DNA from: Nemophila menziesii
Lineage: Eukaryota > Streptophyta > Magnoliopsida > Boraginales > Hydrophyllaceae
Direction: 5' to 3'
Assembly (NCBI GenBank): GCA_029959085.1
Contig: JARWIR010000001.1
Span: forward strand, 67,394,899 to 67,458,898
DNA: 64,000 nt
This document shows, piece after piece, positions 45,801 to 58,666 of this stretch (the first letter of the stretch is position 1; every line of letters starts with the position of its first letter). The notes below the pieces were generated by a model. The model made no database searches. It saw only the letters and a list, made by a program, of their open reading frames with translations, and was not told the DNA's origin. The position numbers were made by a program, and so were the translations under genes.

Positions 45801-48800
45801 TTCTCCAAGTTCCGTAAACACTCCTCAAACTTATCACCAAACACAGAAAAGTCATCCATAAATACCTCAAGGAAGTCATCAATCATATCCCAGAAGATTG
45901 CCATCATACATCTTTGAAAAGTAGCAGGTGCATTACATAATCCGAATGGCATCCTTCGGAAGGCAAAGGTACCAAAAGGACATGTAAAGGTTGTCTTGTG
46001 TTGGTCTTTCGGATCTACATAAATCTGATTGTATCCTGAATATCCATCCAAAAAGCAATAATATTCTCTACCAGCTAGCTTGTCTAACATCTGATCAATA
46101 AATGGAAGAGGGAAGGGATCTTTTCTGGTGGCCTTGTTCAACTTTCGATAATCCATACACACTCTCCAACCAACAACGGTCCTTGAGGGAATGGCTTCAT
46201 TCTGCTCGTTCAAGATGGTAGTAATACCACCCTTCTTTGGTACGTATTGAACTGGACTCACCCATTCGCTGCTAGCTATGGGATAGATGATTCCCGCATC
46301 TAGCAACTTGATAACCTCTTTCTTCACTACTTCCTTCATAGCTGGTATCAATCTTCTTTGTCCTTCAATTGAGCGCGCGTTTTCATCGTCTAGAATGATT
46401 TTGTGTTGGCAATAGGAAGGACTAATACCTTTGATGTCAGCAATAGTCCAACCAATCGCCTCTTTATTAGCTCTCAGTATGCGCAACAGTTTGTCTTCTT
46501 GAGGACCTGTTAAAGTAGCTGAAACAATAACAGGTAGAGTGTTGTTAGTACCTAAATACGCATACCTCAAGTGTGATGGAAGCGGCTTTTCTTCTAGTTG
46601 CAGGGGAGATTCGATAGATGGTTTCTTTTTAGGTGCTATCTCCCCAAGCTCTCGGACTGGATCATAGGCGAGATGCCTATGTTTCATAGTTCTGGAATTC
46701 AAAGCAGCTACGGTTTCGGTTAGTTCTTCCATCAATTCTGGTAAGTCAAGTGTTAGGGCTGCTTGCAAGATATCGTTAAAATTTATACAATCAAATGTTT
46801 CTTGCGTAGTCAAATCGAGTACATCCATTCTGAAACACTCTTCAGGAATATCTGGAAACTTCATGGCCCTAAACACGTTGAACTTCACCGTCTCGTCTTG
46901 GATTCGCATGGTTAATTCTCCGTTTCTACATCAATAACAGTATGCCCCGTGGCTAGGAATAGTCGACCCAAGATGATGGGGACATTCCTATCCGCGTCGT
47001 ATTCAAGAATAACAAAATCAACTGGAAAAATTAACGTACCTGCCTTGACGAGGACATCTTCGATTCGTCCCTCTGGATGAGCAAGGGATCTATCAGCCAT
47101 TTGTAGGATCATGGAAGTTGGTCTAGCATTTCCTATCTTCAATTTTTCAAAAATTGACTTGGGCATCAAATTGATACTCGCGCCCAAGTCACACAAAGCT
47201 TTTCCTTGCCACTCATTACCAATAGAAATAGGAATCGTGAAACTCCCAGGTTCAAGTAGTTTAGGTGGCAACTTACATTGGCATATAGCGCTGCATTCTT
47301 CTGGCAATCCTATCATCTCATTCTCACGGTATGGTCTCTTGTTAGTAATGGCTCTTTTCAGAAATTTAACGTACTTCGGAACATCGCGTATAGCATCTAA
47401 GAACGGAACGTTAATATTGAGACCACGTACCATATTCTAGAACTTCTGATATTCAGCCATGTCTCCTTTTTTCTGAACTCTGGAAGGAAAAGGTGGAGGA
47501 GGACGGGTTTCTGTAACATCTTTGGATTTTGGCTTTTCCAGAATCTTCTCCACTTCAATTATTTCAGGTTCATCTTCTTTCTCTTCCACATCTTTTACCG
47601 GTTTCTCTTTCATAGTTGTTTCTCTTTCTTTCATCACGGGAAAAGAAGGTGGAGCGAGCTTCTTACCACTTCGAAGTGTCACTGCATTACAATCTTCTCT
47701 TTGCTTAGGTTCTTCAGTGTCACTCGATAGCTGTCCTTGCTGACGTTGATTTAATTGCTTATTTATCTGAGCCATCTAAGTTTGTATCAATTTAAGTGCT
47801 GCGGCTGTGGTTTGTTGAATGCTAATTAGTGTTGTCAAGGTTTGTTGAACATCTAGAGCACCTTCTTGAGGTTGAGCAGGTAAAGCTTTCTGGTTCATGG
47901 TTTCGGTATAAGCATCTTGAGGAGGTTGTATCTGAGCTTGATTTCCGTATGCTTGTCCACCTTGGTAGTTGTTCTGAGGTCTTGGTTGAAAGTTGTTTCC
48001 TTGGGGACGTGGTTGATATGCATAAGTAGGATTAGCAGCCCCATTTGGATTCGAATATTGGAAACCCGGATGGTTTCTATTCGGTTGATAACCTTGACCA
48101 CTTGAGTTATAGTTTCCTCGGTTAGACACAAGCATTACGGATTCTGGATTGTTTTGACAAGTCTCCCAATCATGATCTTGTGTACCACAGTTAGAACATC
48201 CATAAACTTCTTGTGTAACATTAACATATGCTATTCTACCTGTAACACTTTCCGTAACAGCTAAAGCAAGCTGTTTCAGTTGTTGTTCGAGTTTTGTTTC
48301 CATGGCGGTGAATTTTTCTTCAATCAGTGAAATATTTCCACCTCGGACAGGTGTTCTTACGGTATTCCAACCTAGTTCATTTGTTACAGTTCTATTCAAA
48401 ATAATCTTAGCATGGACTGGTTGTACCCGTAAAAATGCACCACCACAAAGCAAGTCTAGATCCTTTCTTGAAGAGCCATCAAGTCCTCGGTAAAATATCT
48501 TCATCTGTTGAATTTCTGTGAGGCCATGATCAGGGACTCTTCGTAAGCAAATATGAAATCTCTTCCAACTTCTACCAAAAGTCTCGTCTTCCTCTTGCTT
48601 GAATGACGTTATTTCAACTTGCGCATCTAATCTCATATTCGTTGGGTAGCATCTATCGAAGAACGCGGTTTGTAAGGCGCCCCATGTTGTAATTGTTCCG
48701 GGTTCTTGAGAATCATGCCACTCACTTGCTCCATCAATAACGAAGTATCTAAAATTTGCAAAATACATTTGCTCTTTAGTTACTCCTTGCGTAATATAAG

Positions 48801-49179
48801 AATCGCAAATTTTCATGAACTTCTATACAGCACGGATTGGATCTTCGCTAGGTGCTCCTCGGAAATTGCCATAACTTTGAAACTGAGATAACATACCAGG
48901 ATCGGGTCTGTATCTCGCGACATTAATATCTGCAGGGCCAATTCCGAGGGCAGGAGCTCGAAACGGAGCTTCTTCAGGGCCATTGATGAACCACAGATCA
49001 TTATTTTGAGCAACAGGAGCAGCTGGAGGGTTGAGTTGTTGATTCTCAACTGGGTCTTCAGCCATTGTTTCTCTTGCTAATTGCTCCTGTAACTCTTTCG
49101 CTTTAGAGTCTCTCTTTCTTTTGTTTGCTTCTCGAACTAGGTTTTCGGGATTTGCAAGAATCACGATATCTTCACGCAT
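42801..49179 (-). pseudogene. gag-pol: gag-pol of element G, multiply mutated
   Basis: The start MREDIVILANPENLV (49179) follows a pyrimidine-rich, CAG-ending leader. Gag has ICDSYITQGVTKEQMYF and knuckle CSNCGTQDHDWETC; protease has the intact site DLGASINLMP. RT has FMDDF, RNase H MCDASD and TDHSAI, and integrase [16 protein letters not shown] and WSGPFVV. Damage: TAG at 48823-48825, 47776-47778 and 47437-47439; a 1-bp loss near 46915 shifting protease against RT; TAG at 44840-44842; a 1-bp loss near 44370 in integrase; and a 913-bp MITE at 43274. Gag to integrase was once a single frame. Confidence 0.93.
43274..44186. mobile_element. hAT-like non-autonomous element (913 bp) in G integrase
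   Basis: Exact 8-bp target copies agtacgat (43266-43273 and 44187-44194) flank it. Ends are TAGGGATGGCA and, reversed, TAGGGTTGGCA. The interior repeats segments like GATGGTTAAATCCGTTAGG several times, which suggests subterminal transposase sites. A GC-rich inverted stretch (GCGAGGCGAG with CGCCTCGC) lies near 43965-44012. No ORF is seen. Confidence 0.9.
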
Positions 49180-49300
49180 AAACCAAAACCTGTAAACCTG
49201 AGAAAGAAAGACAACCCAAAGCGTAAAACTGAAAAATAAAACTAAAACTAAACTAACAATTAAACTACTAAAAGATTAACACCGGGGTCACACGCTACCG

Positions 49301-49318
49301 TCCCCGGCAGCGGCGCCA
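49301..49318 (-). other. Primer binding site of element G
   Basis: Read on the minus strand, TGGCGCCGCTGCCGGGGA is identical to that of D and lies 6 nt inside the LTR. Confidence 0.87.
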
Positions 49319-49324
49319 AAAACT

Positions 49325-51067
49325 TGGTGGGTCCTAGGGTGTTATAAAATTAAGTGCAAAAATTAAGGAACCACTTAACCGCAAGTGTACGGCTGTCCCA
49401 AGTAATATATGATAATCAAGTTTGTTCTCAGGGACGGATTAGGTTCAACCCAAATATTAATCAAGTAGTAGGAGTAATTGCTAAACAGAAAATAAAAGAT
49501 AATAATTTTTGTTTAGTTTTTATAAATTAAAAGATGCAAATAAAATAAAGACTAGAATTAAATTAACAGAAAGGAAATAAAGCAAATAAACTACTAACTT
49601 CAGATAAGAGAGATAACTGAGTCTCGCAAAGGAATCCACTTAATCAATATAATCTATGCTATGTTTAAGGGTAGAATTGGAATTATAATATTAGTCGGGA
49701 CTCTAATATCTCCTAGCCCCCTGTCGGGTGGACCTAGAAGCTATCCTAAAGTATTATAAAAACATGTATGATCGAATATGACTCTTCGGATGATATGATT
49801 TTACCTCTTTGGATATGTAACTAGTTAAGCCTGTCGGTCAATAACGGACATTACACGGGTATTACCTAGATCTGTATTCAAACCCCCCTGTCGGATGATC
49901 ACTTTGCCACTAAAGTGAATAGCCCAAATACTAACAGCTAATTCTAATTGCACGGAAAAGAATTAGTAATAAAAACAAAGTAATAACCAATATATAAAAC
50001 TTAATCCTATTTAAATCTAAACAATCCCAAATTCAAAACATAGATTCATTAATTAAGGTTCATCCCTTTTATGCGATTCTCAAGTATAAAGAAATTTAGC
50101 TCATAATGAAATTAAAGACTAACATAAAATAAAAGTAATTCATGTTCAATTACAAGAAATAAATAAATAACCTAAAGGGTTGAATGACTATTGTTGGAAG
50201 AACATGATTCCTCCAGCTTCTAGCTTCTTCTCTCCTTCGTGCTCTGACTTGAAAACCTTAAGCCTCTTGTTTAATTCTCTGAACTGTCAGAACGTAGGAG
50301 GTTAAGGGGTGTATTTATAGGTGTTGGAGGACCCTAGGTCGAATTTGCTTGGAGTGGAAGACAAGTTAAAGACTCTTAAATTCGTAGCCCTAAATTCTAG
50401 AAAAGGTAAGATTTTGCTGCTGATTTGATTTGGTCATATCTTTTTCAATACTTATCCGTTTGAGAAGTTCCAATATATGAAACTGCTTGTCTTGGAAAGA
50501 GATTTCTATTGGTGCAGACCACTCGTCCAGAATCCATGCCAATCTTTAGTTATGAATTAATCTTTAAAACGTGGCTGGAATTTCAGATTCACAAGGCAGC
50601 TTTATCTTTTCCTTCTTTGAATAAATCTTTCCTAAATCTTCTTTCCTTTCATCTTTATCTTGACTTGGTATCTAAGTAATTACCATTTATCTTTTAAAGC
50701 TTCACATTAAATAAATAATTAAACCGCATATGCTTAAAAAGAATAAATCAATAAATCAAGAAATCAAAATAGGAAAGTGTACTCTAAAAATAGAAACTCG
50801 ACTAAAAATCATTTCCTAACACTCTAAAATACACTAAGACTTTATTCTCAATGAGATTGGTCTTTCATGAGATTCAAGAACCGATTAACTTTGCATTAAA
50901 AATAGTCAAATTTAGGCACAAAAGCTCAGATTCTGCAAATAGTTAATTTCCAAGGGGAGAAAGTGTAATATGATCAATTAAGCCTAAAAGTCTATCAAAT
51001 AAGTCATTTATTCACCTAAAAGCATGTCTCCAAGGGGCTAATAATTACAACAAATTGGGAGACATCA
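49325..51067 (-). repeat. 5' LTR of element G (1743 bp)
   Basis: It matches 38188-39959 closely. Besides point changes it lacks 21 bp found at about 39507-39530, between two AAATCTTCT copies. Confidence 0.92.
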
Positions 51068-51085
51068 CACCCTCAACTCGAAGTT

Positions 51086-51106
51086 GAGTCGTGACATCCA
51101 CGACTC
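51086..51106 (-). other. Conserved hairpin (element F)
   Basis: The GAGTCGTG and CACGACTC arms are perfect, with a 5-nt loop (GATGT in element orientation) in place of GGGA. Confidence 0.8.
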
Positions 51107-51185
51107 AAAATAGACTCAATAAAATTAAATGCAAACACCTAATATACAAATAGAGAAAGGGTAGAGAAGATAGAAAACATAATCT

Positions 51186-52417
51186 TTAGTATTTCCTCGC
51201 GTTACCAACAATCAAGATAGGATGCGGTGGATCCTTCGTGATATCGCGCCTTATTTGCTCCAGGAGTGTCGTGATGTGCTCTTGATTATTCTTGAGTAGT
51301 GCCACATCATTGGCAAGAAGGTTTTGAGCTGATTCGATTTAATTAAGTTGATCACTTACCTTTTCTTTCCAAGAAATCTCTTTCGACTTTGCTCCTCCTA
51401 ATAATATATTAATCTACGCATTAACTAAGATGGTACCCGGTTTACTCACAAGCTTCTTTTACTCTACAAGTTTTACATCCACCTTCATCAATCGGCTAGT
51501 GATAATTGAAGGGGACTTCAAATTAAAGAACCTCTTCAACTTAACTATGAATCGCACGACCCCATAAAAAATCACTCGCGCTACATCTACTTCTTTCTCT
51601 CTCATAAGATAGTTCAGAAAGATGGATTATTTTTTTTGAGTACATCCGCGGTTCGAGAATTCCCAAAGGCTGAGGGTGCAAGGTAGTGGTACCATATATC
51701 TGAATCAGGTTGAAGGAACTTGTAAGGCCAAGATGTATTCATTTATTTTTCTTATCTATTATAACCTAGAACCAAATCCTTACTAAACACCTATTTATGT
51801 AGTTGGTCCCAATCGACGGTCTCGATTTTATTCGCCGCTTCTTGATATTTGCATTGTCCAACCAGTTTCTTCAACTTGGAGTGGCTACGAATCTCTTCAA
51901 CCGTGAAAGGAACTAACTTGCCTCGAATTGGATATCTTCCCTTGCTATCTCGGCTAAAGAGGCCAAGATAGAATTCTCTTACTAGATCAATATTCAAACT
52001 TGAATTCTCCATCATGAATGTCTTCCAACACAATCTTTCCCTTTTATCAAGAAATCTTTTATACTCATATTTTCCAACTTTCTCCGCAAATTTTCTCTTT
52101 TTTGTGAGTTTCAAAGTAGGAATGCTTTGTGTTGCAATATCTTCTTAGTCCCTAGAATCTTCTATCTTGTTGGGTAGAGACAATTTGACTTGGAAAGGTT
52201 GTGGTGTCTTCTCCTTTGGAATCTCATTCGCTTGTTCTTAAAAATTTGAATACACCATAATCGGTTCCTCTCTTGTCACATGTCTCGAATTAACCCTTTG
52301 CTTCTTTTCCTTACTCACATAAACCTCAAGTGGTTTCCTCTTATTCTCACCCAATTCCTTGTTTGGATTCTTCTTCATCTCCCTCAAGTGAGCAAATATA
52401 TTCTTTTTTCGTGCCAT
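51186..52417 (-). pseudogene. Extra (env-position) ORF of element F, decayed
   Basis: It starts at the complement ATG of 52417 (MARKKNIFAHLREMKKN) and reaches a stop at 51186. A Lys-rich N-terminus is followed by the frame 52114-51791 (KYEYKRFLDKRERLCW, DLVREFYLGLFSRD, VPFTVEEIRSHSKL), which parallels REFYEGLA and VPFSIERIRKSLKL of A. The C-terminus has a coiled-coil-like stretch (SAQNLLANDVALLKNNQEHI). At least six stops interrupt it. Confidence 0.78.
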
Positions 52418-52838
52418 CTTTCTTTACCTCCAACTCAAAATTTTACCAAGCTTGGAATTACCATTTGAAGGGGGCAAATAAGGTACTATTTAAAGTGGGA
52501 AAGGCATACGAATGGTATTTTTCTATGTGAGTATGAAGGACTAGTAGTGGGATGAGAAGGAATTAATGAAATTTCAAAAAAGGATTTTGCTTTTTGTATT
52601 TTATTTGATGCTTGACTTTTTGTGATTTTGGAATGTTTTGGTTTGGTAATTGTTGTTAGGAATGATGTAGGGATGTTTTAGATATGAGACTTGGGTTATT
52701 TGGGTATGTTTCGATGGTGGATGAAGGTATGGTTGAAGCTCTAATGGAGGTTGATAGCTTGGAAAAAAGGAGGCATAATATTTAGGTTAAATGATGTACA
52801 TATAGCTTCCTTTGCAAAAATTCTTGGTGCGCACACCG

Positions 52839-52996
52839 GTATACTACCTGTTGGGGCTGGTATACAATTCTCAGCATATAGGCTTCTGGCCATTTCACGA
52901 TGTCGATATATTCCCTATAGTCTTTATTCGCACACGTGCTCTTATCGTCGTGACGGTTTGGGGTGGAACGGTATATCGCCTGTAGGGGTCGTATAC
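52839..52996 (-). repeat. Paired GTATAC palindromes in element F
   Basis: GTATAC at 52839-52844 and 52860-52865 are 21 bp apart; GTATAT at 52971-52976 and GTATAC at 52991-52996 are 20 bp apart. The flanks contain CCTGT(T/A)GGGG-type segments in both pairs, showing a duplicated unit of about 130 bp. Confidence 0.75.
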
Positions 52997-53058
52997 CACT
53001 CAACATGCTGGTTAAGCATAAATTTCCACTTTTCACCCCAAACTTAATCGTTTGCTCA

Positions 53059-53223
53059 CTTACACATCAAAAACACTCTATACCCGTCTTATTAACGTAA
53101 TATACATCAAATAAACTTACTAATCAACATTAAAAACATAAAATAAATCTACTAAAGCATTAAAAACATGGGTTATCTCCCTAGAAACACTTTGTTTAAT
53201 GTCGTTGAAGTTTGACGTGTTAC
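53059..53223 (-). other. Putative intron of element F (165 bp)
   Basis: In element orientation the donor is AG-GTAACACGTC. The acceptor side has TTGATGTGTAAG, weaker than GATGATTTCAG in A and D. The length agrees with the other elements. Confidence 0.35.
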
Positions 53224-53452
53224 CTCAAGGTCATTTCCTTCTCACATGGCCTCCAAGTAGTGGGTGAGGTGATTAAATTCTACCAGGCGAGGTTTGCATC
53301 CCTTCTTGGTATCAAATCAATTAACCTTTCAGAAACAACTCTTGTGACCATGAACGAGCCACTCCAACAACTCTTGTGCTTTTAGGATTTGTTTGGGGAT
53401 TAGTATCTTTCGTTGCTACCTCATATCCTACCCCAAACTCATCCTCTTTCCA
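53224..53452 (-). other. Post-pol block of element F before the LINE
   Basis: This short stretch resembles 16941-17110 of D (the ACCATGAATGG-type segment). I see no gene in it. It is cut by the LINE at about 53452. Confidence 0.5.
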
Positions 53453-53499
53453 TAAAAAGATCCAGAAACACGTGGCTCAATAAAAAGATAAAGCATTAT

Positions 53500-55635
53500 C
53501 ATGCTTGTACAAAAGAAAGAAGAATAGAAATAAAGTATTAAGAATTACCACTGAGGATGGTAACTGGTTAGAAAAAAGAAGAAGATATTAATAAAGAAAT
53601 TATAAATTATTTTAACAACATTTTTACAACAACTGGAAATAGAAACTATAATAATACTCTACAACTTATTAAACAAAAGTTAGACAGAAAATATCTTTAT
53701 AATCTAAAAAACCTATCAATGAAACAGAGGTAAAAAATCCATTTAGGAAATGGGACCTAACAAAGCACCAAGACAGAATGGTTATAATGGTAGTTTCTTC
53801 AAAACCTACTGGAGTTTCATTAAACTTGATATAATGTGAGTAATTAATATTTTTTGGACAATTAAAGGAGATATTAAAGATATTAACCAAACTCTTATAA
53901 CCCCAATTCCTAAAGTTGGGAAACAAACTAATATAAAACAGTATAGACCCATTAGCTATTCAATTTTCATCTATAAAAGTATAGTTAAAATTTTGGTTAA
54001 TAGACTTCAACCCCTAATATTTAATTTAGTAAGTGATACACTAAGTGCATTTATTCTAAACATATTAATTTAGGAAAACACTATGATTGCACATGAAGTA
54101 ATAATTCACATAAAAAGAAGGAAAATACAAAAAAATATATGGTTGCTGCAAAACCGGACATTAAAAAAGCATATGAACATATTTAATGGGACTTTTCAAA
54201 AGAACTAATGTTGAAAATGTTTTAATAGTGATTGGGTTAGGAAAATCATTCTTTTTGTCTTAATAAATGGTGAATCCCACCAATTAAAAAACCCTACAAG
54301 AGGTATAGGACAAGGGGACCCCCTATTCCCACTAATCTTTTGCCTTATAACTCAAATTATACCAAGGGATAAAATAGGTAATAAATGCCAATAAATAACA
54401 CATCTCCTTTTTGCAGATGGTAGTCTATTCTTTCTAAAAGAAGATCATATTGAAAAAAAAGTTTTTAATGACATTATGAACATATATAAATATGCAACTG
54501 GATTAAGCCTTAATATTAATAAATGTTGGGCTATTTTTAGCCTAACACACAAGGTTTTATTCAAAATATAATGGAATACGGATTAAATATGAAAAAAACC
54601 AAATATCTAGGACATTACATATATAGGTCTACCAACTGAACGGTGAAGTGGAAAAAGCAAAAAATTGAAATTTATAATAGATAGAATACTACAAAAAATT
54701 GAATATTGGAAAACTTTATATCTATCTGAAAGAGAAAAAATCACTAATAAAAGAGGTTATACAATGCCTCCCATATTATTCAATATCAAATTTTATTATA
54801 CCAAAAAGCTCAATCGAAAAAATACATTCAATCTTAGCCAACTTTTAGTGGGTAGATAAAGGCAAAAAAAGAACCTGTTAAACAAAATGGGATGATTTAA
54901 CAAATTCAAATTTTGAAGGAGGTTTAGGTTTCAGATATTTACACATCATGAACAAAGTAATTTTAGGTAAAAAAGTATGGAATATTGCAAGAAACCCAAA
55001 TTCCCTACTTAATAAATTATTAAAAGAAAAATATTTTAACAATAGTAGCTTCCTTGAGACAAAAGTGGGAAGCTCACCTTCTTGGGACGGAAAAGTACTA
55101 TACAAGAAAAAACATTTATTAAAAACGTCTATTGTAAATTAGGTAATGGATCACAAAGTAATATCAATAAAAATAGATGGATACCTAACAATATTGAGAA
55201 TAAAAAATCTTTAAATACCAATATTAAAATATTTAATAGATAATACTACCAATACTTGGAATATGGATTTATTAAATAGAACCTAGTCCCCAGATATAGG
55301 AGACAATTTTAGAATATTAATTATTCCTAAATTGGAATGCCTTGATCAAGTTGGTATTGATTATTGCAAAAATAAGAACTATATAATGAAAGAAACATAC
55401 CATAATCTAAAAATAATTGAAAATAAATAGAATAAACTAAAGAATGGAAATAGACCATCTATATCAATTAACAACACAAACAAAGTGTGGAAAATGATAT
55501 GAAAAATGATGTATATGCCTAAAATAAGAAAGTTTATGTAGAAGGCAATTAGAAATCTATTATCCACTAAACCCTTTATAAAAGAAAATGTAAAAAGAGC
55601 TTACAAATTGAAAATGTGGAACATATGTTTTTTAG
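53500..55635 (+). pseudogene. LINE ORF2 reverse transcriptase remnant
   Basis: RT segments can be read in shifting frames, with the GQGDP and FAD(D>G) boxes at about 54310 and 54413. The second Asp of the catalytic FADD is Gly here. Stops and frameshifts are frequent, so the insertion is old. Confidence 0.75.
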
Positions 55636-55951
55636 GGATTTGGATCCTCTCCTAACTAGTTTTCTATACTAACTATCCTAACAACCAATCACAATTAAAA
55701 TAATTATATTTTATTATATTTATCTATAATTAATTTTCCAAATTAATAACAAACTCCATCCAAAATGCTTCCTACTAAATTAAAACTACTATTATAATCT
55801 TTTAATTGATTTACGAACTATTTATACATAAATATGAAGGATTAAAAATAGAAAGAAAAAGAAAAAACTAGATTAAAAAACCAATTATACATATATATAT
55901 AATAGTTAGGATAGTTAATATAGAATGCTAGTTAGGAGAGGATCCAAATCC
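55636..55951. mobile_element. Mutator-like MITE (316 bp) in the old LINE
   Basis: An exact 9-bp target duplication, gttttttag, flanks it (55627-55635 and 55952-55960). The terminal inverted repeats are about 45 bp long, start GGATTTGGATCCTCTCC and are near identical. A 9-bp duplication with long TIRs is the Mutator pattern. Removing it restores the LINE reading EHMFF-RYPWAKG. Confidence 0.92.
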
Positions 55952-56369
55952 GTTTTTTAGATACCCTTGGGCTAAAGGGGTATGATTTGCAAGTCAACTA
56001 AACTATAAAACTGATAATAAAACTATCAACGGATTAGATCAATGTATACTAAATCAAACTAATAACATAATAAATATCTTTGATAAAAAAGATAGGATTT
56101 TGAAATAAATATGTAATATAACTTGGCATATTTAGAAAGTAAGAAATAACTTCTTTTATAATAATATTTAATGTGACCCTTAGCTCACTATCACACAAGC
56201 TATATAATCTTGAAAAACATATTAATAAATATCAAACCAGATGATTTAAAATTCATGGATAAAAAAGAATATAGAAATAATATTACTACGTGTAATATAC
56301 CTAATGATAGTAATAAACGTAATAATATCAAAATTAAGAAAAATGGAATAAACCCCCGATTAGCTATTA

Positions 56370-56763
56370 TAAAATAAATTGCGATGTCGCCTTTTCTAAT
56401 AAAGGAGCAGCAGTAACTTATATTATAAGAAAATCTAATGGTAACCTTGTAACATAAAAGAGTTGGAAAGTAGGAGAAGATTCGGTTCTTGAGGCAGAAG
56501 CAGATGGAATTTTGAAAGCTATTGAGAAGGCCAGAGACTACCCCACGGGAAAAGTTATAATAAAAAATGATGCTCGGATGATTGTGCACCTGCTCTCCAA
56601 CAACCCGCACATTAATTTTAATCAAATTAAAAACATTAATTGTAATATATATGGCTTAGCGAAATTACCTAATCCCATATTTGTTTCTATTTCTAGAAGC
56701 ATCAATTCGACAACCTACTGGGTTGCCAAACAAGAGCTTTTAAGCAGCCTGTTTTGTAATTAG
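56370..56763 (+). pseudogene. C-terminal RNase H domain of the old LINE
   Basis: Readable segments are a CDVAFSNKGAA-like start, a stop at 56454-56456, VLEAEADGILKAIEKARDY and VIIKNDARMIVHLL. They follow the plant RVT_3-type RNase H layout with catalytic Asp, Glu and Asp positions (the D in KNDAR). The last frame runs to the stop at 56761-56763. Confidence 0.75.
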
Positions 56764-56899
56764 GACCTTGTTCTTCCAGCCCAGTTAGCTAAGATTTTAA
56801 TTTCTCATAACAAACCTCGAGGGATTGGTTAATTTGTAATATTTTGAACTATCCTATCTAATATATTTATAATTTCGAACAAAAAAAATCATCTTTCCA

Positions 56900-58534
56900 C
56901 TTTCTCTTAGTTTCTCTTGGAACCTTCTTAGCACGCTTCTTGGCCTTATTCAAATGGTCAATGAATGGGTCCTTTAAGGTTAAGAGGATCTTTTAATGAT
57001 GGTTTCTTTCTTAGCTCTTTCTTCTCCAACCCTAAGGTTTTCAAAACCTTGATTGGATCTTTCTCTACATGATGAAATATATCCAAGCGGAATCAATCTT
57101 TTGGAGGATTAGGAAAATTCAATGCCTTGAATACACTGAACTTCTCATCCTCGTCTTGCACTCTAATGAACAGTTCTACCTTCTCTACATCAATTTAAAT
57201 ACGCCCCATGGCTAAGAATGGATGCCCAAAGATGATTGACACATTTGTATCTGCGTCGTAATCAAGAATAAGAATGTAACAAGGAATTATAAGTTACCTG
57301 CCTTGACGAGTACGTCCTCTCTCTTTCCTTCAGGATGGGAAAGTGTCCTATCTTCCATTTGTAAAACCATTGTAGTAGGCCTCGCATTCCCAATCCTTAA
57401 CTTCTTAAATAATAATCTAGGCATGAGATTAATACTTGCACCCAAATTGCACAACTCTGTCCAGGTCTACTCTTTACCAATGAATATAGGAATACTGAAT
57501 CTCCCATGATCTTTCAACTTAGGAAGCAACTTATTTTGACAAATCGCACTACATTCATCCAAAAAACCAACCATCTTTCCCTCATAATATTTTTGCTGAT
57601 GGAGAGCATATACTTCATAAATTTTAAATACTTTGGCATACCTTGAATGACTTCCACAAACGAAAAATTGATTCGCAACCTCTTCACCATGTCCACGAAC
57701 TTCTTGTACTCTTTGTCATTGTTTTTGTCTTTGACACGTGATGGGGGGAAGTTCTTCTCACTAATGACTTATTCTATCTTCTTCTTTTGAGCTATCAGTA
57801 TCTTTTCAACATTTTCTTCAACGACCAACGACTCAATAACTTCTTCTACAACCTCTTCTATCTCTTCGTGTATTTCTTTCGGCTTGGAGGTTGACTCTTT
57901 CCTACTCATCATTGGAAAGGGGGTGGAAATTGTTTCCCAAATTTTAACACAATCACGTTACCCTCATCATTTTTCTGTGGATGCTTGATATTGCTCAGTA
58001 GTTGACCTTGTGGCCTCATTTTCAAATGATTTTCAATTTCAGATACCTGATTTTTGAGCATTTTTACTGTCGTGGAGTGCTCATTCATTCTTTCATTGTT
58101 GGAATTCCACGTCTCTTGATTAGACTTCAACGTCTCATGAGTTATCATCGTGAATGAGTTCAATGTTTGTGTAAGAGCGTTAGGTACCTTCTTGTGGATA
58201 CTCGGGAAGTTCTTTTTGAGCAAGACTCTCAGAATAAGCATCTCAAATGGGATATTGACCTCCTTGGAATTGATTTTGAAGTCTTGATTGAAAATTTTGT
58301 CCTTGGGAGCATTGTTGATAATTTCCTTCAGTTAGGAAATTGAAACATGAAATAAATATGTGTTCCCTTGTAATGCCTTGAGTAATGTAGGTGTCACACA
58401 TTTTCATGAATTTCTTAGTAGCTCATATCAGATGTTGATCAACAGCTCCACTATAATTCCCATACTACTTTCGCTTTTCTTATTCTTTCTCTCTTTCTTT
58501 GGACTCGAAGCAACTTCTCATGATTCGAGAGCAT
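56900..58534 (-). pseudogene. gag-pro: gag-protease remnant of element F with Lys-rich tail
   Basis: It starts at the complement ATG of 58534 (MLSNHEKLLRVQ). A KKFMKMCDTYITQGITREHIF segment is followed almost directly by late-gag sequence, so most of the main gag domain is deleted. Frame 58241-57909 covers a RPQGQLLSNIKHP segment. Protease near 57440 reads NLGASINLMP: Asn replaces the catalytic Asp, as in D. The tail (GLEKKELRKKPSLKDP) matches D. Stops and shifts are frequent. Confidence 0.78.
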
Positions 58535-58642
58535 ACACAAAAACCTGTGAAACTATGAAGAAACAAAACAAGAACACAAAGTAAAAAAAACAAACTAGAC
58601 ATTTCTACACTAAATTAAAAACATAAAAATTAAAGAATATAG

Positions 58643-58660
58643 TCCCCGGTAGCGGGGCCA
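58643..58660 (-). other. Diverged primer binding site of element F
   Basis: Read on the minus strand, TGGCCCCGCTACCGGGGA has two changes from the D/G site, at the same 6-nt distance from the LTR. Confidence 0.75.
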
Positions 58661-58666
58661 AAAACT

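Larger units (their letters stand above)
38188..51067 (-). mobile_element. Athila-type element G with full gag-pol, decayed (12.9 kb)
   Basis: LTRs 38188-39959 and 49325-51067 flank it, with target copies taccc (38183-38187) and caccc (51068-51072), one change. In element order: primer site, gag, protease, RT, RNase H, integrase (with a MITE), putative intron, palindrome-rich region, shortened extra ORF, 3' UTR and polypurine tract. It carries the fullest gag-pol in the window and is not functional. Confidence 0.93.
53453..56888 (+). mobile_element. Old L1-type LINE, 5' truncated, with RNase H end
   Basis: Broken frames hold LINE ORF2 motifs in order: a KAPRQNGYNGSFFKTYW-like segment, YRPISYSIFIYKSIVKILVNRLQ, GIGQGDPLFPLIFCLITQI and HLLFADGSLFFL (RT), then EHMFFRYPWAKGV after removing the MITE, and a C-terminal RNase H. 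A run of eight A's lies at the right end. Possible degraded target copies are catcctctttcca (53440) and catctttcca (56889). It is inserted in the gag-pro tail region of F. Confidence 0.8.
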
